From assembly GCA_963809385.1 (NCBI GenBank), contig CAWEJL010000004.1, forward strand, positions 62,001 through 126,000: a DNA stretch of 64,000 bases, in the 5' to 3' direction. The DNA is from JAKAIY01 sp963809385 (lineage in GTDB: Bacteria; Chloroflexota; Ktedonobacteria; Ktedonobacterales; JADMIN01). The position numbers and the translations under genes were made by a program. Of this stretch, positions 46,163 through 55,254 are shown piece after piece. The notes below the pieces were generated by a model. The model was given only the letters and a program-made list of their open reading frames with translations. It was not told where the DNA came from and searched no databases. Positions within the stretch are counted from its first letter, which is position 1. Every line of letters begins with the position of its first letter.

Positions 46163-47908
46163 ATGACGCAGACCACGGATACGGAAACAGCCGGACAGAA
46201 TCGCGGCGCGCTCTCCTGGAGCTACGTAAGTGGCGCCAGCGACACGCCCCTGCTCGGCGTCACCATTGGCGACCTCTTCGACGCCACCGTCGCCCGCTTC
46301 CCTGACCGCGAGGCGCTCGTCTCGCGCCACCAGAACCTGCGCTACACCTGGCGCGAGCTACAGGACGAGGTCAACCGCTGCGCCCGTGGCCTGATGGCGC
46401 TGGGCGTCAAGAAGGGCGACCGTGCCGGCATCTGGGCGCCCAACCGCGCCGAGTGGGCCATCACCCAGTTCGCCACCGCCAAGATCGGCGCGATCCTCGT
46501 CAACATCAACCCCGCCTACCGCTTGCACGAGCTGGAATATGCCCTCAACCAGTCCGGCTGCTCGACCCTCATCTTCTCGCCCATGTTCCGCACGACCGAC
46601 TACACCAAGATGATCGTCACCCTCTGCCCGGAGCTCAACTCCTGCGCCCCCGGCCAGCTCGACAGCCACAAAATCCCCGCCCTGCGCCACATCATCCGCA
46701 TGGGAACGGAGCGCGCGCCCGGCATGTGGGTCTGGGGCGAAATCCTGGAGCGCTCCAAAGAGATCAGCCCCGCCGCGCTTACCGAGCGCCAGGCCGACCA
46801 GGAATTCGACGACCCGATCAACATCCAGTACACCAGCGGCACCACTGGCAACCCCAAAGGCGCGACCCTCAGCCACCACAACATCCTCAACAACGGCTAC
46901 TTCGTCGCCCGCCTGCAAGACTTCACCGAGAACGACCGCCTCTGCATCCCCGTCCCGCTCTACCACTGCTTTGGCATGGTGATGGGCAACCTCGGCTGCG
47001 TCACCCACGGCTCAACGATGGTCTACCCCGCCGAAGCCTTCGAGCCCGCTGCCACCCTCGAAACCGTCGAAGCCGAGCGCTGCACCTCGCTCTACGGCGT
47101 CCCCACCATGTTCATCGCCGAGCTGGCCTATGACGGCTTCGACAAGTACGACCTCTCCAGCCTGCGCACGGGCGTCATGGCCGGCTCTCCCTGCCCCGTC
47201 CAGGTGATGCGCCAGGTAATAGACCGCATGAACATGCGCGACGTCGAAATCTGCTACGGCATGACCGAGACCAGTCCCGTCTCCTTCCAGACCCACACCG
47301 ATGACCCGCTCGACAAGCGCGTCGCCACCGTCGGCCAGATTCACCCACATGTCGAGGTCAAGATCGTAGACCCCGTCACCGGCAAGATCGTCCCGCGCGG
47401 CATGCCCGGCGAGCTCCTCACCCGCGGCTACTCGGTGATGCTCGGCTACTGGAACAACGAGGACGCCACCGCCAAGGCGATTGACAGCTCACACTGGATG
47501 CACACCGGCGACCTCGCCACGATGGACGCCGACGGCTACGCCAACATCGTGGGCCGCCTCAAGGACATGGTCATTCGCGGCGGCGAGAACATCTACCCCC
47601 GCGAGGTCGAAGAGTTCCTCTACACCAACCCCAAGATCAGCGACGTGCAGGTCTTTGGCGTCCCCGACGCGCGCTACGGCGAAGAACTGATGGCCTGGGT
47701 CAAGCTGAAGGACGGCGAGGTCGCCACCGCCGAGGAGCTACAAGACTTCTGTCGCGGCCAGATCGCCACCTTCAAGATCCCCCGCTACTGGAAGTTCGTA
47801 GACGGCTTCCCGATGACCGTCACCGGCAAAGTCCAGAAGTTCCTCATGCGCCAGCAAGCCATTGAGGAGCTGGGTCTCCAGCAAGCCGCCAGCATCCAGA
47901 CGGCGTAA
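46163..47908 (+). CDS. AMP-forming acyl-CoA synthetase
   Basis: A 581-residue member of the ANL superfamily, closest in appearance to medium/long-chain fatty acyl-CoA ligases (ACSF2/FadD-like). Motifs: IQYTSGTTGNPKGATLSHHN (P-loop), CYGMTETSPVSF (A5), WMHTGDLATMDADGYANIVGRLKDMVIRGGENIYPREVEE (A7-A8) and the catalytic Lys in MTVTGKVQKF near the C-terminus. It activates a carboxylic acid as acyl-AMP and then the CoA thioester. The GGGAGGTGA site eight bases upstream decides for ATG 46163 over GTG 46154. Strongly C-biased third positions suggest good expression. Confidence 0.93.
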   Translation: MTQTTDTETAGQNRGALSWSYVSGASDTPLLGVTIGDLFDATVARFPDREALVSRHQNLRYTWRELQDEVNRCARGLMALGVKKGDRAGIWAPNRAEWAITQFATAKIGAILVNINPAYRLHELEYALNQSGCSTLIFSPMFRTTDYTKMIVTLCPELNSCAPGQLDSHKIPALRHIIRMGTERAPGMWVWGEILERSKEISPAALTERQADQEFDDPINIQYTSGTTGNPKGATLSHHNILNNGYFVARLQDFTENDRLCIPVPLYHCFGMVMGNLGCVTHGSTMVYPAEAFEPAATLETVEAERCTSLYGVPTMFIAELAYDGFDKYDLSSLRTGVMAGSPCPVQVMRQVIDRMNMRDVEICYGMTETSPVSFQTHTDDPLDKRVATVGQIHPHVEVKIVDPVTGKIVPRGMPGELLTRGYSVMLGYWNNEDATAKAIDSSHWMHTGDLATMDADGYANIVGRLKDMVIRGGENIYPREVEEFLYTNPKISDVQVFGVPDARYGEELMAWVKLKDGEVATAEELQDFCRGQIATFKIPRYWKFVDGFPMTVTGKVQKFLMRQQAIEELGLQQAASIQTA

Positions 47909-47995
47909 GCGGAGCGCGCAGAACGCAATCCCTCCGCCGTCAGGCCGCCAGCGCGCAGACGCGCGCAGACGGCGTTTTCGCCTTCCGATCTCGGC

Positions 47996-48025
47996 TTGCA
48001 TGTTTCCACTATCACCATGTATACT
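47996..48025 (+). promoter_or_regulatory. Candidate promoter of the VWA-like lipoprotein gene
   Basis: TTGCAT (47996-48001), an 18-base spacer and TATACT (48020-48025) in the AT-rich 300-base gap after the acyl-CoA synthetase gene. Confidence 0.4.
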
Positions 48026-48204
48026 CAGCATCATCAAGCCCCATTCCCGCATCATAAAACCTGGCATCTTTGATCGCAGCGTGAGTTGGGCGCCGCCAGC
48101 GTGAAATGCGCTCATGACGGCGCGTATACCATACGCGCGATATTCCATACCTTAGCGTCAACTTTCATATTTTATGCAGGTGGGGCGACAAATGGGAGGC
48201 GCGC

Positions 48205-49056
48205 TTGCATTCATCCACCAAACGCACAATACAAGGAATTGTGGGTGTCCTCGCTAGCTTGTTGCTCACGATTGTCGTAATCGCTTGTTCCGGCCCGACA
48301 ATTCAGCTCATCGTGACTCCCACTCCCACCGTCCAAATCACGCTCCCGCCACCGATTCCACACAAAACGATCATCTTCTGCGATGACGAGACCGGCTCGT
48401 ATTCACCAGTCTACTTCCACAGTGCGGCGAACCAGGTAGCGGCCTGGGTTACGAGCATCCCTCAGTCGAATGAGAGCGGCGCAACGGTGTACATCCAGTG
48501 GATCGAAGAGAACAGCTATTCAGACGCCGCGACCTATGGCCGCTACGATATTCTCGCCGTCCCCTACGATCCACCGCCACCAGGGGCCGTGGCGACGGTT
48601 CCCGCGATGCAAGCGGAGCAGCAGCAGACGGCGATCGCATCCGCGACCACCCTATCAGAGGCATATCAGCAGCAGCACGCGGCCTATCTCTCGCAACTCA
48701 GCGCAGCGCAGACCGGCGCAGCCAGCGTTGCTCGGCAAATCCAGCGCATTCAGCACAACACCGCTGGATCGTCGGACATCTGGGGCTGTCTGCAGCGCGC
48801 GACAGAGCGCTTCGCGGAAGCGCCCAATGATCTCAAGTATCTGGTCATTGCCAGCGACATGGAGCCCGTTGGGCCACAGGAGCACGCGCAGGTTGATCTC
48901 CACGGCGTCCAGGTAACGATCATCAACTTCGAGACGGATGCTGTCGGGAGTTACGACTCCCGCGTCAACTACTGGACTACGCAGATCACCAAGAGCGGGG
49001 CAGCGAAGCCAAAGTTCTATAGGCCTGATGACCAGCTTCCTCAGAGCTTATTCTGA
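48205..49056 (+). CDS. VWA-like lipoprotein
   Basis: A 283-residue protein with an N-terminal signal (IVGVLASLLLTIVVIACSG) ending in a lipobox Cys and a Pro/Thr spacer. The mature part begins KTIIFCDDETGSYSPVYF, a degenerate MIDAS-like D-x-T-x-S strand, and later has DLKYLVIASDMEPVGPQ, as in VWA-like domains. A Gln-rich helix (MQAEQQQTAIASATTLSEAYQQQH) is inserted. The start is TTG at 48205 with GGGAGG six bases upstream; no ATG is in frame nearby. It is followed after about 70 bases by a membrane protein and probably shares its transcript. Confidence 0.7.
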   Translation: MHSSTKRTIQGIVGVLASLLLTIVVIACSGPTIQLIVTPTPTVQITLPPPIPHKTIIFCDDETGSYSPVYFHSAANQVAAWVTSIPQSNESGATVYIQWIEENSYSDAATYGRYDILAVPYDPPPPGAVATVPAMQAEQQQTAIASATTLSEAYQQQHAAYLSQLSAAQTGAASVARQIQRIQHNTAGSSDIWGCLQRATERFAEAPNDLKYLVIASDMEPVGPQEHAQVDLHGVQVTIINFETDAVGSYDSRVNYWTTQITKSGAAKPKFYRPDDQLPQSLF

Positions 49057-49127
49057 GACGCCACATGAGGCGCCTCGTGTGTAGCAAATGATAATTGGCC
49101 GGATTCCCTGGAGAAAGGCATACCTTC

Positions 49128-50129
49128 ATGCCTCCGATGCAGTTGGTTGGGATAATCTTGCAATGGGCGCTCGTTGGCCTGATTGGCTTGATTATCTTCC
49201 TCGTGGTCTCGATGCTGCTCGCCCGACTCTATAACCTGGTAGCGTTGGGCATACTCAATAATTTGTTCGCCATTTTCGGTATCGTCCTGCGGGTTATCAT
49301 TGGCCTCTTGGAGTGGATTGGCAAGGAGGTGCTGGATAAACTCTATAGTTTCGCCGACGCCGGTCTCCGCCAGGCCTGGAGCCGCGCGAAAAGGGAGGAC
49401 ATCGCAAGGAACCTTGGCGCGCTTGATGTACTTGGGGCGAGTTTCTTCTTCATACTCTTCCTAATACTCATCGGCAGTGATATGTATTTCGCAGCGGTCC
49501 GTATGCCTGAACTCTTCCATGTCACCCCGCCCAATCTCAACCCCGATCTCTTCACGCCAGTGATCGTGTCGTTCTGGGTATCCGTGATTGTCGTCATTGG
49601 CGCCGCAGCCGCCGACGTGTTCGGACTTACACACCTCCTGCCGCCGTATGTCGGAGCACAGAGCCAACTCCAGCGCGCGCTCCGCATTGGAGCGCTGGTG
49701 AGCGTCGGGTTGCTGATCTTGGCTGGTATGCTCCAGGGCTTATACTCCTGGGAACTGGCGAGTAGCACACCGCTGCCCATCGTTGATGCCGCACTCAGTG
49801 TGCTGTTGTTCGTGCTGGGCTTCATTGCCACGCTCGCGATCGGCATCCCCGCTCCATATGAGGCGCTGGCGTTTCTTGTGCTGTTCCCTTCCTTAGTGCG
49901 CTTTATCCCAACACTCCTGGCGTTTCTCATCAACGCGCCGCTCAATTTGCTTGACGTTGCGGCCGCCATCCTGGTCAACCTCTACGGTGTGGCGGCCGCA
50001 CTGGGCCACAGCCTGTGGAACGCATTCGCGGAGAGCAACTTTGTGCACAGCCGCAGATTGCCGTTCAAGACCATAAAATGGGAGACACGTACGAACATCG
50101 GTGATGGAATCAAACTCCACGGTATTTGA
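49128..50129 (+). CDS. Polytopic membrane protein of unknown function
   Basis: A 333-residue protein with about eight hydrophobic segments, a short amphipathic section around LDKLYSFADAGLRQAWSRAKRED and a basic C-terminus (HSRRLPFKTIKWETRTN). No transporter or enzyme motif was recognised. ATG 49128 has GAGAAAGG nine bases upstream. Together with the preceding VWA-like lipoprotein it may form a cell-envelope pair; this is inferred from adjacency only. Confidence 0.65.
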   Translation: MPPMQLVGIILQWALVGLIGLIIFLVVSMLLARLYNLVALGILNNLFAIFGIVLRVIIGLLEWIGKEVLDKLYSFADAGLRQAWSRAKREDIARNLGALDVLGASFFFILFLILIGSDMYFAAVRMPELFHVTPPNLNPDLFTPVIVSFWVSVIVVIGAAAADVFGLTHLLPPYVGAQSQLQRALRIGALVSVGLLILAGMLQGLYSWELASSTPLPIVDAALSVLLFVLGFIATLAIGIPAPYEALAFLVLFPSLVRFIPTLLAFLINAPLNLLDVAAAILVNLYGVAAALGHSLWNAFAESNFVHSRRLPFKTIKWETRTNIGDGIKLHGI

Positions 50130-50173
50130 TCCAACAGTCGCCTGGCTGCTGAACAGCGCTGGGACCGCTCTCA

Positions 50174-50237
50174 CCGCGCAATACGAAATCCCCCGCATCC
50201 GGCCCTGCTGGGGGGCGGGGGATTTCGTATTGCGCGG
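50174..50237. terminator. 23-bp perfect inverted repeat between converging genes
   Basis: Left arm 50174-50196 and right arm 50215-50237 pair perfectly (core GAAATCCCCCGC/GCGGGGGATTTC) around an 18-base loop. It can serve as terminator for both converging genes; no T-run follows. It is longer than needed for termination. Confidence 0.65.
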
Positions 50238-50349
50238 CGCGCAGGCGCGCAGGCGTACCGCTACGCATCGCGAGAAAAGTCGCTGCGTCCGGGGATGAGT
50301 CGTCTAGAACAGCGGCAACTCGCACGCGCCATACCCGCCACCGTCTGGG

Positions 50350-50913
50350 TCAGCCACGCGCCGCCCTGATCCATAGCGCGCTAGCCAGAAGCACGAGTGG
50401 GGCTATGACAAACAGCACATCGAGCAAACCATACGCGACAAGCGCCCATGGAAGGCTGTCTATCTCGGTCTGCGTCAAGAGCGTGGTGGGATCGGATGGC
50501 GCATAACGGATAGTGATGACATCGCCAGCATGATACTGGTCGAAACAGTTGAAAATGTCGGTGGAGTGATGGACCGTATATGGGTTCCCAGAAATGTCGG
50601 TGAACGTCACCGTCACATCGCCAGCGCCCTTGAAGCAACTTATCGCCGTTATGGTGGCCTGCGCATCGCGGCCAGCGCTCATCACACGCGCGATCTCAAT
50701 CTGGTTGTGAAGAAGGAATCCATCCATCAATCCCACAAACGCGAGGAACATCAGCGCGCCAAGCGTGGCGAGAGCAGGATTAACAGGAGTGGAAATCCTG
50801 TCCTGATAGATCCACGGATACTTCGCCCTGAACCGCGCTCGCGCGCCACTCTGCCCTGCGTCCCGCGCCCGCCGCGCCTGCCGCCGCACCGCCTGCTTTT
50901 GCCCCGCGCCCAC
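50350..50913 (-). CDS. DUF3592-like membrane protein
   Basis: A 187-residue protein with a basic N-terminus, one membrane helix (LATLGALMFLAFVGLMDGF) and an extracytoplasmic beta domain with ATITAISCFKGAGDVTVTFTDISG and DVITIRYAPSDPTTLL. A second helix lies at the C-terminus (ALVAYGLLDVLFVIAPLVLLASALW). This layout, and the 'GD.v.v.Ydp.dp' phrase, match DUF3592 proteins, whose role is unknown. The GTG start has AGGAG six bases upstream. Confidence 0.7.
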   Translation of the reverse strand: MGAGQKQAVRRQARRARDAGQSGARARFRAKYPWIYQDRISTPVNPALATLGALMFLAFVGLMDGFLLHNQIEIARVMSAGRDAQATITAISCFKGAGDVTVTFTDISGNPYTVHHSTDIFNCFDQYHAGDVITIRYAPSDPTTLLTQTEIDSLPWALVAYGLLDVLFVIAPLVLLASALWIRAARG

Positions 50914-50973
50914 GCCTGTCTCCTACGTTTTCGCTAACGCCCTTGTGGAATCGCACCTGCGCGCGCCTGCCAG

Positions 50974-53139
50974 CTATGGCCCCGACTTCCCCTCGCCATC
51001 CCGCTCGCTCCACGCCGTGTCACCCGCCTGCCTGCGTCGCAGCGATGGCGTCGCCGGTATCGTCTCCTGCGAGAGCGCCCGCTGCGCCTCCAACATATCC
51101 GCATCCAGCGCGAGCGATGCTGGCGCGGCGGCTTTCGACAGCGAGGGCAGCAGCGTCGTTTCCGCCAGCTCCACTGAGGCCTGCGCCGGCTCGCCCGCCC
51201 CCGGCCCATGCGTCGCGGGCATGACGACTGTGGGCTGCGCAGATGCGTCATTCGCCTCCGCCATCATCATTACTGTGGGCTGCTCAGACGCGTCATCCGC
51301 GCCCGCTTCCATCGCTTGCGACGGCCATTGATCGCCGCGACGCTCCTCGCCGCCCTTCGCCTTGAACACCGGGCGGTCTGTCGGCCGCAACAGCCCCGTC
51401 AATCCGCCCGGCTCCGGCAGCCGCCGCGTCGCCCGCGCGCCTTCCAATCCCGCTGGCCCCGCCTCAGCGCCCGTCGCCAGCCCCATATCCCGATCACGCA
51501 GGCGGAACTGCGCGATTTGATCCTGTAGCGCTCCCGCCAGGTCCACCAAATAATCCATCGAGGTCCGCGCATGCTCCATGCTATCCCGCGTCTGCGTCGA
51601 GACCACCGCCAGCTCACGAATCGCCTCCACCACCTGCGACGCCACCCCCGCCTGCTCCATCGCGATATCGCTAATCTGCTGGATCGCCGCCGTCACCCGT
51701 TGGGTATACCCATCCACCGCCTCCAGCGCCGACCCCGCCCGCGTCACTAGCTCCGACTGCAACACCACCTGCTCCGCGCCATGCTCGATCTGCCGCGCCA
51801 CCTGCCCCGTCTCGTTCTGCACCGCCTGGATGCGCGCGTGAATCTGCCGCGTCGCCTGCGCGCTATTATTCGCCAGGCTCCGCACCTCATACGCCACGAC
51901 CGCGAACCCACGCCCATGTTCCCCGGCCCGCGCCGCCTCGATCGAAGCGTTCAGCGCCAGCAGATTCGTCTGCGCCGCGAAATCCTCCACCACCCGCACG
52001 ATCATCCCGATATCCTGCACCGTCTCGCCCAGGCGTTTCACCTTCTTCATCGTCTGCAGCGTCAGCTCCCGCACCCGCTGCATCCCCTCCGCCGCCTGCT
52101 CCGCCGCGTGGCTGCCATCCCGCGACACCTCGCTGGCCACCTGGGCCATCTCGCTCGACTCCGCCGCCGTCGTCGCGATCTGCCGCACGTTCTGTGACAT
52201 CCCCTCCACCACATGCGACAGCTCCAGAATCCGGTCCGCCTGGTCCTGCGCCCCCTCCGCCAGATACATCGCAGCTGCCCGCACCTCGCTCGCGTGCTGA
52301 TTCACCATCTCGCTCGCCGCCCGCACCTCCGCCAGCACCCCATTCAGCGTCAGCAACAGATCATTCAGCGAGGTCGCCAGCGGCGCCAGGCCAGCGCTCA
52401 GCGGCGGCGCCGGCTGGCGCAGATCGTGGTCCCGCGCCAGCTCCAGGCTCCACCGCAACAGCTCCAGCCCCTCATCCAGCATCCGCCGCTCCCGCTCCCG
52501 CTCCGCGAAGATACGGCTCGTATCGATCGCCAGCGCCGCCTGGTCCGCGAACAGCTCGATGATCTCGATCGTCTCCAGCGTCGGAACCCGCTGGTCCTCC
52601 GGCTGATCCAGCGACAGCAACCCCAGCATGCGCCCCGTCCGCGGGCTGATCAGCGGCGTCAGCAGCACATCCTCCGCGTCCCACTCGTCCGGCGCCCCCG
52701 TCACCGGCTCCGGCGGCGGCTCTACCACCCCGCCCGCCGCTTCCATCACCTGGCTATCCTGATGGGGAATGAAATACGAGCGGCTGCGGCGGAAACGCTG
52801 CTGCATCCCCGCCGCCAGCTCCGCCAGGCGCGGCGGATGCGCCCGCAGCTCGCGCTCGTTCTCCGGGCTCAGCCCCGTCGTCGCCACCACATCCAGAAAC
52901 TCGCTGCCCGCGCGCGCCAGATTCACCGCCGCCACCCGGAAGCCCGTCGAGCCACTCACAGCCTCCACCACCTGCGCGCAAATCCGCTCGATTCCCATCT
53001 CCGCCCGCAGCGCCGCCCCCAGGCGCACCATGGCCTTCACCTGACGCATGCGCCGCTCCGCGTCTCGCGCCGCCCCCAGCGCGTACGCGGCGCCCCCGTC
53101 CCGCCCGTCTCCCGTAGACCCGCGCGGCCCAGTCACCAT
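50974..53139 (-). CDS. Soluble methyl-accepting chemotaxis-type receptor with GAF domain
   Basis: About 721 residues with no membrane segment. A GAF domain covers about residues 35-230 (ICAQVVEAVSGSTGFRVAAVNLAR ... LLTPLISPRTGRMLGLLSLDQPED ... LFADQAALAID). Coiled coil and the MCP signalling domain follow, with the hairpin tip VRVVEDFAAQTNLLALNASIEAARAGEHGRGFAVVAYEVRSLAN. The C-terminal 150 residues are a low-complexity tail with a repeated phrase (DDASEQPTVMMM, NDASAQPTVVMP). Cytoplasmic receptors couple to CheW/CheA; no such genes are nearby. Start 53139 is chosen for GGGAGG eight bases upstream; longer in-frame starts exist. Confidence 0.88.
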   Translation of the reverse strand: MVTGPRGSTGDGRDGGAAYALGAARDAERRMRQVKAMVRLGAALRAEMGIERICAQVVEAVSGSTGFRVAAVNLARAGSEFLDVVATTGLSPENERELRAHPPRLAELAAGMQQRFRRSRSYFIPHQDSQVMEAAGGVVEPPPEPVTGAPDEWDAEDVLLTPLISPRTGRMLGLLSLDQPEDQRVPTLETIEIIELFADQAALAIDTSRIFAERERERRMLDEGLELLRWSLELARDHDLRQPAPPLSAGLAPLATSLNDLLLTLNGVLAEVRAASEMVNQHASEVRAAAMYLAEGAQDQADRILELSHVVEGMSQNVRQIATTAAESSEMAQVASEVSRDGSHAAEQAAEGMQRVRELTLQTMKKVKRLGETVQDIGMIVRVVEDFAAQTNLLALNASIEAARAGEHGRGFAVVAYEVRSLANNSAQATRQIHARIQAVQNETGQVARQIEHGAEQVVLQSELVTRAGSALEAVDGYTQRVTAAIQQISDIAMEQAGVASQVVEAIRELAVVSTQTRDSMEHARTSMDYLVDLAGALQDQIAQFRLRDRDMGLATGAEAGPAGLEGARATRRLPEPGGLTGLLRPTDRPVFKAKGGEERRGDQWPSQAMEAGADDASEQPTVMMMAEANDASAQPTVVMPATHGPGAGEPAQASVELAETTLLPSLSKAAAPASLALDADMLEAQRALSQETIPATPSLRRRQAGDTAWSERDGEGKSGP

Positions 53140-53252
53140 GCGCCTCGCCTCCCTCTCAACCAGCATCGTCACGCCAGCCCCGTAAGGACCCCGCGCCAGC
53201 CAAATCACGCGGCGGCGCCAGCCGCCCCAGGCGCGGTTTCAACCGCCCGTCC

Positions 53253-53321
53253 CGTGCGCCGGCCATTCATGGCCGCGCCACCCACCTCCCGTCTCGTGCG
53301 CCGGCCATTCATGGCCGCGCC
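53253..53321. repeat. Two solo hairpin repeats in tandem
   Basis: Two near-identical units containing CGGCCATTCATGGCCG (53260-53275 and 53302-53317), each preceded by CGTGCGC, 42 bases apart, between the DinB-like gene and the start of the chemoreceptor gene. Confidence 0.75.
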
Positions 53322-53330
53322 TTCCGCCGC

Positions 53331-53861
53331 TTAGCTCAACGCCTCTGTCAGCCAGTCCACATGCTGCCCATCGTGCCGCGCCATCTGCCGGAACAGGTCC
53401 CGCACCGTCCCCCGGCCAAACGGCGAATGCGGCGACACTGCGGCGAGCTGCTCATCGCTCAGCGACGCCAGCAGCGCCAGCGTCGCCTGCCGCGTCTCTC
53501 CCAGCTTCGTCAGCAGCGACGCCAGCGACTCATCACGATACTTCGCGTATGACCGCTCGTTCGCCTGATTGATCGCCCGCATCACCGCCTCGCGCTCCAG
53601 CGAGCCAACCTGCGTATAGAATCCCGCCGGATCCTCCGCCCCTGCCAGCGTCCGCTTCACCACCCCTTGCAGATAGCGCTCCACGCCCAGCGCGTGCGCC
53701 AGATGATCCTTCACCCGCCACATCTCGCCGCTCTCGACCTCGCTCGGCGTGACCGGCCGCTCGATCTCTTCCGGCGTCCGCGCCGCGATCCACCGCTCCA
53801 GCCGTTCCCGCTGCTCCGTCAGAGTCGCGATCAACTCCTCACGTGTCGGCACAGGTTTCAT
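53331..53861 (-). CDS. DinB/ClbS-DfsB family protein
   Basis: A 176-residue four-helix-bundle protein. TREELIATLTEQRERLERWI begins helix 1, MWRVKDHLAHALGVERYLQGVV carries the first His, and RDLFRQMARHDGQHVDWL carries the further His residues of the DinB metal site. Family members include thiol-S-transferases and detoxification proteins; the substrate here is unknown. GGAG lies six bases upstream of the second of two adjacent ATGs, which is taken as start. Two hairpin repeats follow the stop codon. Confidence 0.8.
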   Translation of the reverse strand: MKPVPTREELIATLTEQRERLERWIAARTPEEIERPVTPSEVESGEMWRVKDHLAHALGVERYLQGVVKRTLAGAEDPAGFYTQVGSLEREAVMRAINQANERSYAKYRDESLASLLTKLGETRQATLALLASLSDEQLAAVSPHSPFGRGTVRDLFRQMARHDGQHVDWLTEALS

Positions 53862-54059
53862 CATGCGCTCCTTTTCCGGCTATTTCCGGCCATCTCAGCC
53901 ATCTCATATAACATCGGTTTCGCGCGTTGGAGCCAGTCGGGCGCTGCCCGTCCGCTTGGGCCGCTGATCCTCACCCCGTGAGAGAAGGGGCAAGGGGTGT
54001 GGTCGCCTACCCTCCAGTATGGCACACACCGCCATCCCAAATAAGCCCCCAAAAACGCC

Positions 54060-54092
54060 AGCGCCACGAAGACTGTGTGTCTTCGTGGCGCT
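54060..54092 (-). terminator. Intrinsic terminator of the oligopeptide transporter operon
   Basis: Perfect 14-bp stem (54060-54073 with 54079-54092), five-base loop, 25 bases after the last gene's stop; on the minus strand it runs into GGCGTTTTTGGG. Confidence 0.9.
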
Positions 54093-54116
54093 GTATAGCG
54101 AACGACGAGATTCGCG

Positions 54117-55145
54117 TCACTGCCCTGGGAAGTGGCACGCCGCCTGGTGATCCACACCCGTATTCGGCTTCACCGTCAACGGCGGGACCTGACTGCGGCA
54201 AATATCCTGCGCCTTCCAGCAGCGGGGATGGAACGGGCAGCCTGAAGGCGGATTCACCGGGCTGGGCACATCACCGACCAAAATGATCCGCTTGCGCGTC
54301 TTCTCCAGGTCCGGGTCCGGGAACGGGCTGGCCGACAGCAGCGCGATCGTATACGGATGCTGCGGATTCGCGTACACCTGCTCCGCCGGGCCAAGCTCCA
54401 CGATATGCCCCAGGTACATCACCGCGACCCGCGTGCTGATATGCTTGATCGCCGAGAGGTTATGGGCGATAAACATATACGTCAGGTTGAACTCCGACCG
54501 CAGCTCCGCCAGCAGATTCAACACCTGCGCCTGAATGGACACATCCAGCGCCGAGATCGGCTCGTCCGCCACGATAAAGCGCGGATTCAGCGCCAGCGCC
54601 CGCGCGATACCGATGCGCTGCCGCTGCCCGCCGCTGAACTCGTGCGCGTAGCGGTTCAGAATATTCGGGCTCATCCCCACCACCTGCAACAGGTAGCGGA
54701 TGCGCTCGTCCATCTTATCGCGCGTCCCGTAATTGAAATTCGTCAGCGGCTCCGCGATCACCGCGCCTACCGTAAAGCGCGGGTCCAGCGCGCTAAACGG
54801 GTCCTGGAAGACCATCTGCATATCCGCCCGGCGGTGGCGCAGCCTCCCAGCTTGCATCGTCACCAGATCTTCGCCTTCGAAGAACACATGGCCCGCCGTC
54901 GGCTTGATCAGCTGCAACACCGCCCGCCCCAGCGTGGATTTGCCGCAGCCACTCTCACCCACCAGGCCCAGCACTTCGCCGCGCTTGACCTTCAGATCAA
55001 CCCCATCCACCGCCTTGACCGACGCCACCGTCTGGCCAAACAGACCGCCGCGAATGGGAAAATGGACCTTGAGTCCCTGAATATCTATCAGCGTATCGTC
55101 CGATGCGGGGGAAGCCACATCAGGCTGTGGTAGCGTCATATCCAA
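54117..55145 (-). CDS. oppF: Oligopeptide ABC transporter ATPase, OppF type
   Basis: A 342-residue ATPase that powers peptide import. Motifs: GESGCGKSTLGRAV (Walker A), QDPFSALDPRFTVG, FSGGQRQRIGIARAL (signature), FIVADEPISALD (Walker B) and the C-terminal oligopeptide domain with SGCPFHPRCWKAQDICRSQVPPL, whose Cys residues resemble the Fe-S motif reported for some OppD/DppD proteins. It is last in the operon, before a strong terminator. A TTG at 55145 has GGGAG nine bases upstream; ATG 55139 is the alternative. Substrate could be di- or oligopeptides. Confidence 0.92.
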   Translation of the reverse strand: MDMTLPQPDVASPASDDTLIDIQGLKVHFPIRGGLFGQTVASVKAVDGVDLKVKRGEVLGLVGESGCGKSTLGRAVLQLIKPTAGHVFFEGEDLVTMQAGRLRHRRADMQMVFQDPFSALDPRFTVGAVIAEPLTNFNYGTRDKMDERIRYLLQVVGMSPNILNRYAHEFSGGQRQRIGIARALALNPRFIVADEPISALDVSIQAQVLNLLAELRSEFNLTYMFIAHNLSAIKHISTRVAVMYLGHIVELGPAEQVYANPQHPYTIALLSASPFPDPDLEKTRKRIILVGDVPSPVNPPSGCPFHPRCWKAQDICRSQVPPLTVKPNTGVDHQAACHFPGQ

Positions 55146-55254
55146 CGGGAACCGCTCCCTTCAAACACCGTACCTGTTCATAAACTCTACGCCAGGTCTC
55201 GCTTCTCAGGTCCCGCCATGCCCCGCAACCGGGCCACGGCGAGCGCGAACCCGT

